From Varanus komodoensis (taxonomy: Eukaryota > Chordata > Lepidosauria > Squamata > Varanidae), in contig NW_025335568.1 of the NCBI RefSeq assembly GCF_004798865.1, positions 58,299,753 to 58,363,752 of the forward strand: a stretch of 64,000 nucleotides of DNA. The letters are read 5' to 3'. Position 1 is the stretch's first letter; every line of letters begins with the position of its first letter. The notes beneath the pieces were generated by a model. That model ran no database searches, had not been told where the DNA came from, and worked only from the letters and a program-made list of their open reading frames with translations. Made by a program: the position numbers and the translations under genes. This document shows, in pieces, positions 1-10,900 of this stretch.

Positions 1-566
1 GACAAAGTATTTGAGTTTCATCTTCAGGATCTGGCCTTCTAAAGAGCAGTCTGGGTTGATCTCCTCTAGGACTGACCGGTTTGATCGCCTTGCTGTCCAA
101 GGGACTTGCAGGATTCTCCGCCAGCAGCACAATTCAAAGGCCTCAATTCTTTGGCGCTCAGCCTTCCTTATGGTCCAACTTTCACAGCCATACATTGCAA
201 CTGGGAAAACCATAGCCTTGTCTATACGCACTTTTGTTGGCAGGGTGATGGCTCTGCTTTTTAGCATGCTGTCTAGATTTGCCATAGCTTTCCTCCCAAG
301 GAGCAAGCATCTTTTAATTTCTTGGCTGCAGTCCCCGTCTGCAGTGATCTTGGGAGCCCGGGAAAATAAAATCTGTCACTATCGCCATTTCTTCCCCATC
401 TATTTGCCAGGAGGTGAGAGGACCGAATGCCATGATCTTAGTTTTCTTAATGTTGAGTTTCAAGCCAACTTTTGCACTCTCCTCCTTCACTCGCATCAAA
501 GGGCTCTTTAGTTCCTCTTCACTTTCTGCCATTAGAGTGATATCATCTGCATATCTTAGATTTAGG
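1..566 (-). mobile_element. BovB (RTE-clade) LINE fragment, reverse transcriptase part
   Basis: Read on the minus strand, this piece encodes BovB-type reverse transcriptase. It contains NLRYADDITLMAESEEELKS (YADD catalytic core), then KVGLKLNIKKTKIMAFGP and SWQIDGEE. Towards position 1 it continues into the CESWTIRKAERR-like C-terminal region, with stops and shifts between frames. It is cut by the window edge on the left and abuts a CR1 tail on the right. BovB is an RTE-clade LINE abundant in squamates and known for horizontal spread. It is dead, and truncated at least by the window edge. Confidence 0.88.
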
Positions 567-567
567 T

Positions 568-780
568 TAGGTTTCAGAAAATGTTTCCACACTGTCAGAG
601 TAATAGAACAGTGGAACCAGTTGCTTAGAGATGTTGTGGGCTCTCCTACACTGGAGACATTCCAAAAGAAACTGGACAGTCATCTGGGTGGGATGGGATA
701 AACTGCTGACCTGCAACTGCAGGGGGTTGGACCAGATGGTCTTCTTGGTCCCTTCCAACTCTACTATTTAGCCTATGAAC
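568..780 (+). mobile_element. CR1-like LINE 3' end
   Basis: The plus strand reads GFRKCFHTVRVIEQWNQLL, then a VGSPTLETFQKKLDSHLGGM-like end. This is the conserved C-terminus of CR1-type reverse transcriptase ORFs. It is followed by the CR1 3' signature: a GGGGGTTGGACCAGATGG run, CCCTTCCAACTCTACTATT and short ATTCTATG-like tail repeats. It is a 5'-truncated copy, as most CR1 insertions are. It joins the BovB fragment directly at its left. Confidence 0.82.
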
Positions 781-1059
781 CCATGATTCCACAACAAACC
801 TCACTTAGGCCTTTAGTATGGGTTAACATGGGCTGAAAATTCAGGCAATACATAAACTCTCTTTTGTAAAAGCCATGGCCAGAACTGGCTGTATTACGAG
901 ATGGAGTAAGGCAGCTACCTCACACATGAGATTTTGGGTTACCTAAGACAGCATCATATTTTTTGTGATTTTCTCTTTCATTCAATGACGTTCGGTCCCC
1001 TCTAAGGCACTGAAATGTGTTAGGCTAGCTTTGACCATATCATTTTAAAAGTATTACAT

Positions 1060-1165
1060 TCAGTTCTGGATGATACTTCAGCTCAGAAGGGGTTCAGAGG
1101 AGAGCTACAATAATTGTAACATGTCTGAAAGTCAAAGCTGTATGAGCAGAGACTAAAAAAGCTGA
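1060..1165 (+). mobile_element. CR1-like LINE remnant
   Basis: The stretch reading TTCAGTTCTGGATGATACTT and then AGAGGAGAGCTACAATAATT matches the layout of the CR1 '[23 protein letters not shown]' segment seen intact near 19.5 kb in this window. It is short and decayed, so family assignment rests on that local comparison. Confidence 0.45.
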
Positions 1166-3342
1166 ATAAAAAATGAAGATGTCACCACTCAGATCTAAAA
1201 ATAAAGTATTTTCCATTCAGGAGTTCTTATTACAAGAATCCAGCAGATCTTTTCATCATATTAAAAGACAGCCTGAGGCGTTATCTCTTCTTTATCAAAA
1301 CACCTTCCTCACAGTCCAGATAGTCTTTGTTGCACTAGAACGTGCTACATTCAAAAGAAAAAGCTGCAAAGTCAAAATTCACAAGTGAGCAAGTGTTGTT
1401 ACATTATCGGCTTTAATATATTACTGAACTGCTCATGTTCAAGTCAAATGTTTCCCCAAAAGTGATCTAAAACATTTGTCCCTTCACCAGGTGCTTTACT
1501 ATTTAGGCGTAAAATTATTGTTTTCCATTCTCTGTTCCTGACTGGAAAAACCAAAGGGATCCATAGATATTGGCTGGTTTTGTAGAGTCAAAGAAGAATA
1601 CAAATTGACCAAACAACAAGGGTCAATTACTTAGCATTCTATTAGAGAGACACAAGAGAGTCAAAAATATAAAATAAACCTCAGTCACGAAGGTCAGAAT
1701 TTGTGAAGATAAGCCTGGAGGCAGATGCTCTGATATCAAATGTCCTAAATGGAAGTGTAGGTCATAATAATCATGTACAAAAGTAACCAAATGTTTCCTG
1801 CTATGATGTTTTCTCTTACTAATAATTACAAAAAGCTAAACATATAAATTCACTGTGCATGATGACAGAATCAGCCGGTCCTGTCTGGAGACAGGCTCAC
1901 TCGATATTGCTAATATGTCCCTTTAAAACAGAGTCTTTTTTATATATAAAAAATGACTTGGGGTGTCTGTCCCCTTCACAGTCAGACAACGAACAAGAGG
2001 GACTTCTTCTGTCCTCAACAGCAGGAATGTTCGCAGGACACGACAGCCCATCCTAGCAATAAGCCAGGGAGGGTTAGTTGTTTTGGGAAGTATCCATGAT
2101 GAGCCTGAGAGACAATCAAGCTCATGACTGGTCCATCACTCCCACTATCCCCCTCCTTCACCCTCATTCTTCCAGGCAGTAACCCTTGGGGACACTACAG
2201 GAAGGAACAAGTTTGCTTTCACTGACGGCTGCAATCGCAAACCTGTTTTGGCTTTTGTGACTGTTCCTTTATTTTTTTTTTGCTCACCCTGAGATGGCAA
2301 AAGCTAGCTGCATTCCAGAAGATCAGGACAAAAGCTAGGAAGAAAGGAAGAGAAAGCAAAAAAGAAAGATCTTGCAGGAAGGCAGTGCTGTTTATTATTT
2401 AGCCCCTTCTTGGCACAAGATTCCTCATGCCTTTGCTTTCAATGGATGGCTTGTTTTCTGATAGCCAGCCACTGAAAACAAAAGGGGAAAAGATTTCCAG
2501 CCTTGGTTAGGACAATGCAGTGGGGTGCATGCTGCAGTGGGGCAACAGGCATTCCTCTGCACATTGCCCAAGCTCAGGGTATGAGCCTTGTTTGCACAAC
2601 GGGGGACACTTAAAAAAATGTGCCCATTCACAGCTGAAAAACATTAATTAAAAAATACTTGGCAGCACAGGAAGCCTCTCTAGAGTGCTTTGGGAAGCTC
2701 TGAAGAGGCAGGTCCTGCTTGCCCATTAAAGAGGACAGAAAATGCAGGATCTCCAGCGGGCTTTCATAAACTAAAACAAACAAACAGGGACAAGGCATGA
2801 TTGCCAACTGACCTTCAGTTACCCTGGCACATGCAGAAAACTAGTGGAGGTACCACCCCTCATCTTTGCCCCAGACTAGGAATGCCTCTCACAAATTCCA
2901 AATGTGTCCCACAGCATGGTATGAGTGATTGCCCCTTCCTTCTCACAAACACCAAATTACTTGGAAGAGGACCATACTTTTGCCTACTACCTGGTGTAGG
3001 AAACACAGTCTTGTTACTTTTAACTACCCCAAAATCCCAGTGTGAACTAAAACAATTCCTCCTCTCCTCTGAACCTGAGAGAGAGCAGGAGAATTCACAA
3101 AACCTGCACCATGTTTTGGAGGCACTGGGACAGATTCTTGACAGGTTTATGTGTCTCTAAGTCTGAAACAAAGTAAGAGGTAGACCCCCTTCCTCCAATC
3201 CATCTCTTCTGTGCATTTCCTCCCTCTGAATTATTTGTAATATGTTCAGAAATGAGAGAGATTTCTCACTTTGTGCTCTCTGCCAATATAGTTAAGCAGA
3301 AATAATTCCTGATCACCATAGCTGATCTGGCAACCGCATTTA

Positions 3343-3624
<282 letters not shown>

Positions 3625-4179
3625 CTAGGTCCCTTCAGTGGAAAGCTCAGTAATGGTAGACAAGTTTACCTAAACGACAACTTCCCTGCCCAATATTAAT
3701 CTCCTCTTACAATGTTCAGCAGCAGGAGAGGGTTAGGTGGATTCTGCAGTACATTCTCAGTAAACATGGGGAAATCATGAGGCCTTAGAAAAGCTGGCTA
3801 ATATGTGAATTTAGCATGCACCTTAAAATGTGCCCTAGGATCCTCTATAATCCTCAGAGATTCCTTATCAACAAAAAGGACTCATAAGGCCCACAGAAGT
3901 GTCCCAGGCTGTGGTCCAGTGGTAGGGTTGGGACGAACCCTATCAGAATTCATTCCTCCAAGCATTCATGGGCTTCCTCTTGTGCTCAGCCTGGTTCCCC
4001 AAAGCAAGTTGAACTGAGAGGAAGTCCCCAAATGCTTCTGGATACTTGGTTATCAGCAACCTTATTCCATGTTAGGTGCAGCAGTTCCAATGGCAGCTGC
4101 AGGTGGAGGACCACCTGGGAGCCCTAAGTAAACTACCTTGAGTTCCATGATATGATGGAATAAAGGAGGGACACAGATG

Positions 4180-4375
4180 TACTAATTTTAGATATTAGAG
4201 TGCAACACCCAATGCAAACCAACCTGAGAAGTTGAAAATTCTTTTATACGCTACAGAGGGAAGGGAGTGGGGCTTCTGTCTAAATTCTTAACTAGGGAAA
4301 TCTTCCCAACAGCAGGTCCCACAAAGGCATAGAGGCCATATGTGTGATACGCAGAGACCACGAAGAACAACAGGT
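4180..4375. mobile_element. Isolated DIRS-like terminal repeat fragment
   Basis: The segment containing CCATATGTGTGATACGCAGA and GACCACGAAGAAC is similar to the right terminal repeat of the DIRS-type fossil at 32.39-32.54 kb. The resemblance also covers the preceding GGGAAATCTTCCCAACAGCA stretch. It is a separate, diverged fragment of the same family lacking any recognisable coding part. Broken and old. Confidence 0.55.
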
Positions 4376-4854
4376 ATTCTTGGTGTGCTGGGGCAGGGTT
4401 GCACCGACTCTTCAGCTGAGCATTATGAAGGCACAGAAACAAGGTCTGTGGACATAGAAATGCCAGAGGAGGAAGAGCTTATTTTAAGGCCACTATCTCC
4501 ATCTGTTCAGGTTTGGGAAGTGACAGGAAGGGGAGATGGGAGAGGAGCAAGTGGAGCCTGGTCCAATCCCTGACCCCATGATGTGGCATCGGGAGAGGAA
4601 GGCTAGCCAACTAGAGGGCCTGTGTGGATCTAGGAGGCTACCCCTTCTCCAGAGTGGCACAACCAGGGGTGGGTGGAGCTAGGGTTACTGAAATGGAGGA
4701 TTCTTGGAAATAGTTTCTAGTTTGGGTTCAACAAACCACTCTGTGCATGCTCAGAAACTCTTCCTCAGTTGGCTATTAGTTTGCCGGCTGAACACTGGAA
4801 ATAAAGTAGGCATTAGAGAGGGAGGGTGCCACCTTTGTTTCTTGTTTATTTATT

Positions 4855-4925
4855 TATTAAAAGCATTTCTAACCCGTCCACCACTAGCATCTCGGGACGG
4901 CTTACAATGAAGGTGTAAGCCGCCC
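4855..4925 (-). repeat. L2-like LINE 3' tail fragment
   Basis: The run TTTATTAAAAGCATTTCTAA, then CCCGTCCACC and TCGGGACGGCTTACAATG, matches the 3' end of the L2-like LINE family in this window (ATTTCTATGCCGCCCC and GGGGCGGCTTACAAC at 17.81-17.85 kb). Only the terminal hairpin-like portion remains. Confidence 0.6.
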
Positions 4926-5807
4926 CAGCCAGCATGGAAAACCAGCAGACTACAGGTGCTGGATGCCCAGTCCAGACTAGGACCCTATCCTAAGGCAGCA
5001 GGGAAAGAAGGAAGAAAGCTGTAAACCTTTGCTACCTACTGTGGTCTCAGTTTGGGTCAGCACTGCCCCCACATGCCTGTATTTGCAATGTCATGAAGTG
5101 AAGGCCAGTGGCTCTATGGGACCATGTATCCACACTGGGCTTTAGTCTGAACCTTAAAGAGCTACAGTATCCACAGTAGTGAACCTTATCTCTAAAGCAG
5201 GTTCAATAATGTTAAATTATTGACTAAAACTTAGAATGAATATACCACCCCAATGACATTGGAGCCACTAGTCTGAATTGATGCCATGTAAAATTGACAG
5301 CACAGTTTGAATACATAGGCAGCCCAATCTGGACAGAGACAACAGCAGGGGAACAAAGGATTAAAGCACCTCTACTCTACACCCTTAAAGCAAGGGTGCA
5401 AATCTGCACTGAAATCCCAGTGGCAATAACCTGCATTACTCTGCAAAAGAGAAATGGAAACAAATGAATACTCTTGAGTAAGGATGAAATGATCAGGTCA
5501 GAATCTGGCTTTCTTTTCTTCACCAGACTTCTTTCCTATGCTCAGCCAGAGCTGAGAGCAAGTGAACCGAGCCAAGATCTAGTCCATGCATGTTCAGGAA
5601 TGGCAGTGACTTTTCGCACAAAGTAAACAGAGTACACACTGATTTGTGCAAGTACAAAAACCCCACAGGTCACATGTATGGAAGCAGAACCCACTCCACT
5701 TGCGCAGTGGGTTCATGCATGTTGTGTGGACACGCTGACCTCACAGACATACTTGGACTTGCTTCCTGCCAGATGCCCACAGAAATACTCAGTACAAAGG
5801 CAGACTC

Positions 5808-6135
5808 TGTTGCTGTTACGTGCCATCAAATCATCTCCAACTTATGGAGACCCTATGAATGAAAGCCCACCAAAATGTCCCATCCAAGACTTCCCTGCTT
5901 AGCTTAGCTCCATTGAAGGCTGGGGCTTCCCTGATGGAGTCAATCCATCTCATAGTTGCTCTTCCTTTTCTTCTTCTGCCTTGAACTTTCCCTGGCATGA
6001 TTGTCTTCTCCAAGGCATCTTGTCTTCTCCTGATCAGTCCAAAATATGACAGCCTCGATTTTCTCATTTTTGCTTCTAGGGGAAGCTTTGGCTTGATTTG
6101 ATTTAGGGCGCACTTGTTTGTCTTTCTATTAGTCC
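5808..6135 (-). mobile_element. RTE-clade LINE 3' end (BovB relative)
   Basis: The minus strand encodes ALNQIKPKLPLEAKMRKSRL, then SYFGLIRRRQDALEKTIMPG and RRRKGRATMRWIDSIREA. This is the post-RT C-terminal region shared by RTE-type LINEs (compare KLKYLGHLMRRKDSLEKSLM in the BovB copy at 46.5 kb). The element 3' terminus is the low-coordinate TTGCTGTTACGTGCCATCAA side. A sister copy lies in the opposite orientation at 50.0-50.3 kb. It is 5' truncated, with a long but incomplete frame. Confidence 0.8.
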
Positions 6136-6752
6136 AGTGTATTTGCAAAGCTCTCCTCCAGCACTGGGTTTCAAATGCACAGTGAAAAGAATCTCACTGG
6201 AATGAATGGGAAGTTTTACCCAATGCAAATGGCAGTGGGAGGGCTTGTGTATGTGGTGTGCTAGTGTGAGAAAGAATGAATTGATGATGGATGACTGGGA
6301 TATATTTCTGGATGAGTGCGAATGACTACTGTGTGTGAGAGAGAGAGAGGAGTGGGTGAGGAAGCATGTTTCAGTTATGTCCTGGATGTTTCCAAGTCTT
6401 CTGTAACTAAAGCAGTGTGGAAAATCATTTTGGGGTATGATAGACATGCCTGCACGGAATACTTAAATAGCTATTCCTTCTTTCCAGAGAGCACTGTAGT
6501 TCTGAGGGTTGCAAAAGAGTATCCTTTCCTAGCATCCTTCTCAAACTACCCACACAGGATACTCGGGGGTGGGGGAGCCATTACAGTTAAAGTGGTATAA
6601 AATTGAGGTAAGCCTGAAGTGTGGAAGCTCTTTAGAGAGGAACATGGACTGCTAAACAGAATGCAGCAATATTCTGTACTCAGAATCTCTGAGCATGTTT
6701 TAGTACCACATAGCATGCAGAAAGTAAATGAGGTAAGCAAACATAGGGTCTA

Positions 6753-6935
<183 letters not shown>

Positions 6936-7144
6936 CTAAACACAGTACAAAACAATATCATCACTTTTCCATCAAAGAGATCCCCCCACTTGCCAAGAAT
7001 AAAATGTGGCCATAATACAGAGGGGTCAATGCATCCGACCACTTGAATGGAGATGCTTTAAGGATTACAGTAGAGCTAGCAACTCTGGAAGATTAAGCTC
7101 ACATTTAGACTTAGCCAACTGTTTCACAAACAGAAACAAAGCCA

Positions 7145-7245
7145 GTATTATGTAGTGGTTAGAAAGCTGGATTGGAACTCACACCATCTAGGTTCTAGTC
7201 CTCAATAACTCTCAACTTAGCCTGCTTCAAAAGATTGTTCCATGA
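7145..7245 (+). repeat. tRNA-derived SINE fragment
   Basis: The stretch has a tRNA-like head: TGTAGTGGTTAGAAAGCTGG (A-box-like) followed about 30 bases later by GGTTCTAGTCC (B-box-like, 7191-7201). Reptile SINEs commonly show this 'gtagtggttagagt...ggttcgaatcc' pattern. The body fades out within about 50 bases, so only the head is claimed. Confidence 0.6.
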
Positions 7246-8587
7246 ATAAAATGGAAAGGAGGAGCAGAGTCATGCAAGCAGTTCCTCACAAAGGGAAATA
7301 AAATTGAGGCATAAATGTAATAAATAAATAGACAGCTGTAAAAGTACAATATAAGAAATCAATCCCATCCATATGGACCCCTTAATTAAAACTGTTATAC
7401 TCTGCCTTCTGGTACAAAACCACCATGGGTAACAAAATTTAGGACATGATTGGCTGGAGCATGTTGGTACTTGTAGGATTTTTTTCTGTCTAAACATGCA
7501 GTGGATTACATTCTTAAAAATCATAATGTCAAAAAAAACAATATAAAACAACCAACCATAGAGACAGGAGTAGCAGTCAAAGCTGAATATAATGTGTTAC
7601 CTGCTGTATATAGTAAAAATCTGCTATATCAAAGCAGACTTCAACAATTAACAAAAAACGGTGGCAACCACATTCCATCCACCAAAGCAGTCTATGATCT
7701 GGGTGCCTTTGTAGCCACAGAGAAGACTTCCTCTTGCCCACTCCAAACACGTTTCCATCTTAGACGGAGCATAAAAAAACCTCTCCTTCTGATCTTAGGA
7801 AACATACACAATGATATGAAAGCAGATGGTTCCTAAAATATCCTGGACTTTTGAAAATGTGTATCACCAACACTTAGAATTGTACCCAGACACAGATTGG
7901 TAAACAGGGCAGCTAAGGGAAGTATAATATAATTCCAAGGCCAAACACTCACCAGTATCCTTGCATCTGCATACTGAAACTTCTAAAGGTGCTTCATAAA
8001 AGGCCCACACCGAAGAAATCGCAATAATCAAATCTGAATAAAGCTAAAGCATGTACTTTGTGGCAAGGCACAGCTGACACACCTGCCTCAACAAGGCAAA
8101 GGGATTCCTGGCTATGGCCTTGCTTAAGTTAAATGCTAGGGTGTGTTTTGAACAGAGGGCAAAGTGTTTCCTAGCTCAGTTTCGTTTGCCAAAAGTAAAG
8201 GAGGGAAGTACAACTTCGCCTTAATATCAGTTAGGCAGTTATTACTGTATCCAAAATGTGAGACAGGATGCCCTTGCAAAACTTCTGAAGGAGCATATGG
8301 GCAGACGCTGCTATATCAAAAATAAGCCAAGAATGGAACTATGTGTGCACTTGCCCCTGAATTTGCAAGTCCAAGGAGAATGTTTTGGTCAATGACTAGG
8401 TGGAATAGCTGAGTCATTATGCATTTCAACGTTCTTTATGTGTGATCAGATGCTTCATTAGGCTTTGACCCTCCTTTTTCCACGTCATACTTGATGATTT
8501 TAATTAGATTCTCAAGAAATATATGATTGTGCCTTCTAAATGACCACAAACGTTCTACAAAGTCTTGTTAAACAAATATAACATGTA

Positions 8588-8670
8588 CCGTATTTTTCGC
8601 TCTATAAGACGTACTTTTTTCCCCCTCAAAAGTAAAGGGAAATGTCTGTGCGTCTTATAGAGCGAATGTG
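8588..8670. repeat. Inverted-repeat hairpin element, transposon-like
   Basis: A perfect 16-base inverted repeat lies at 8596-8611 and 8651-8666 (core TCGCTCTATAAGACG and its complement), separated by 39 bases. I recall similar 'cgtatttttcgctctataagacg' units as interspersed repeats in other vertebrates, but cannot name the family with certainty. A non-autonomous DNA transposon end is the likeliest reading. The GC-rich tandem block starts just to its right. Confidence 0.6.
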
Positions 8671-8689
8671 TGTGTGCCCGACGGCCAGG

Positions 8690-9270
8690 ACACTGCCGGC
8701 CGCCTGCACCACATGGCACCACCTGGTCGGCACACGCTCAGCGCGCACCTCTCCACCACCCCCTCCGGCGCAGGTGAGAGCTGTGCCGCTCAGGGGGAGC
8801 GGTGCAGAGGAGGAGGAGCCATGGGCTTTAACCCGCCAGCCGCACGGAAAGACTGACTGCTCACCCCCGCCGCCCAGAAGACCTGCCGCGGAGGAGGAGG
8901 AGCCGCGGGCTTTAACCCGCCGGCCGCACGGAGAGACGGACTGCTCACCCCCACCGCCCAGGAAGACCTGCTGCCTCCACTGCCGCGCCGCCCGGAAGAC
9001 CACCGCCAGCACGCTGCCGGCCCCGCTGCACCACGTGGCACCACCTGGCTGGCATGCGCTCGGCGCACCCTTCTCCGCCCCCCCCCCCCCAGTGCAGGTG
9101 AGAGCTGTGCAGCTCAGGGGGAGCGGTGCGGAGGAGGAGGAGCCGCGGGCTTTAACCTGCTGGCCGCACGGAGAGATGGACTGCTCACCCCCACCAACTG
9201 GGAAGACCTGCTGCCGCCGCGCCGCCCGGAAGACCACTGCCGGCATGCTGCCGGCCCGGCTGCACCACAC
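8690..9270. repeat. GC-rich tandem repeat, period about 320 bases
   Basis: An isolated GC-rich island sits inside an AT-rich intron. GCACCACCTGG recurs at about 8715 and 9038, and GTGAGAGCTGTGC at about 8774 and 9098, giving a period near 322. A shorter module (GGAGGAGGAGCC, GGGCTTTAACC, CTGCTCACCCCC) occurs three times, near 8808, 8894 and 9132. Both strands stay open for over 220 codons, which follows from the GC-rich repeat structure. No known protein domain is visible on either strand. A C14 run lies at about 9077-9090. Confidence 0.75.
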
Positions 9271-10804
9271 CTGTCTTTTTGTTCTTGCTAGCTCCATCAG
9301 TTATGCAAACCAGAAACACATTGTTTACTGTGTCATCTAAACCTGGAGCTTGTTGCCCCCAAACAAGCCATGCTTCATAAACTAAGAACAAACTCTGTTT
9401 TACAAATGCTGGTTTGTTTGCAACCAAGAAGCCAAAATCTTGGATTTGGATGAAATGCTAAAACAGTGGTGTTGAAGCTCAGGCCTGGAATCCCAATCAC
9501 CTATACTGTCTTTTAATAATTCTTGCATATTTCATCTCCTTGCTTCATGTAAAACTCTGTTAATATAAAAAGGAATGCAAAATGCTCATAAAGATGCGGT
9601 CTATTACCCGAAACTAACAGGGCATTTCATACTGCCACAATCTGAAAGTGTTACAGCATGTCAAATCCACAGAAGAGAGTAACAACACAAAGGCCACTTT
9701 GACCATACACAGGTCAACTGCAATTCAGAATATAGTGCTGAGCTCAACCCTTCACAGTAAGGTAAAAGTGATATATACACCTTGTCTCCCAGAACTCTTC
9801 CACTGGTTATTGCTGTCTTAAAGTAAAATGTATGTCCATTTCTACAATACTCTCAACCTCATTTCAACACAGACAAAAGGGACAGTGAGGATAAATGGCT
9901 GAAGGACACAGAAGAAAGATGGTTTATGGAGAGTGGCTAAAGTGGTGGAGCCCACCTGCCGCTCTGCTGTACACTGTAAAAGCTGTGGGGGTGGGGCTGC
10001 ATTTAGCCTTGCTGCACCATTTCAGTCTCCAGCTGAAGTCCTGGATTGGTCATCTACTGATTATCATCACTTGTTTTTAACAGCATTCTCCTAAGTCATG
10101 CAAATTTCCACATGCAGTGACTGGGAGGAGAGCATTAATTCAGCTGAAATACATAGATTTGTGGAAACAAGCGCCTACTTTATCACTGTGGAACTGATCT
10201 ACTAATACAATGGTCAGCATTTTTTTATTCTTCTTTGCTGGGGGCAACTTTGTGGAGGGAGTGAAGTGGTTGTGAAAGCAATTCTGACTTCTTGATGTGG
10301 CTTATTGATGAGTCAGGGCAACAGCTTTTTCCTCCAGATTTTTTTTTTTTTTTCTGTCAGAGTTTGCAATTGTGAAACCAAATGGCAGCTTTCATAAGCT
10401 AAACGTTATCCTTAGGCTGCTTGTTGCCAACTCCAGTCCCAGTATCATTTAGCCCTGTCTTGTTCAATGAGGTTGATTCTTCCCCCTCTGGCTCAGAGGA
10501 CACTTCCAAGGTGAAGGAGGCATTAGCAAATGAGACCATCTTCTGCCACCCTAAAAACCTTCCATGTCAGAGGATGTGGCTTTAGCAGTCTCTTAAGACT
10601 CAGAGAGCATTATCCCATCATTCCATGCCAGAAAAGTCAGCAACTTCAGATTTATGCATTGGCTTTTGAGAAACACAGTTTCTCTGAGGGTACGGATTAA
10701 ATGGCAAAGACAAATTAACCAGGAATGCAGAAAATCTCCACAATGCCTGATCTGACCACTTTGCTGTACTGATTCACTGGACAAAATCCTGCTTCACCTT
10801 TCCA

Positions 10805-10900
10805 GTATTCATTTATTTATTACATTTATTTGCTTCCCCATGGCCCAGAGGGTTCTCTGGATGGCTTACAATAAAATACAGCAAGATGCACTGTACATTA
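10805..10900 (-). repeat. L2-like LINE 3' tail fragment
   Basis: The pattern ATTTATTTATTACATTTATT, GCCCAGAGGGTTCTCTGGAT and GGCTTACAATAAAATACA matches, with decay, the 3' tail of the L2-like LINEs at 17.8 and 62.6 kb, in minus orientation. No coding part is recognisable. Confidence 0.5.

Noticed and set aside
8642-9340. 232-codon plus and 223-codon minus frames
   Set aside because: Both cover the same GC-rich tandem repeat. Open frames on both strands follow from few stop codons in GC-rich repeats, and the residues are low complexity with no domain.
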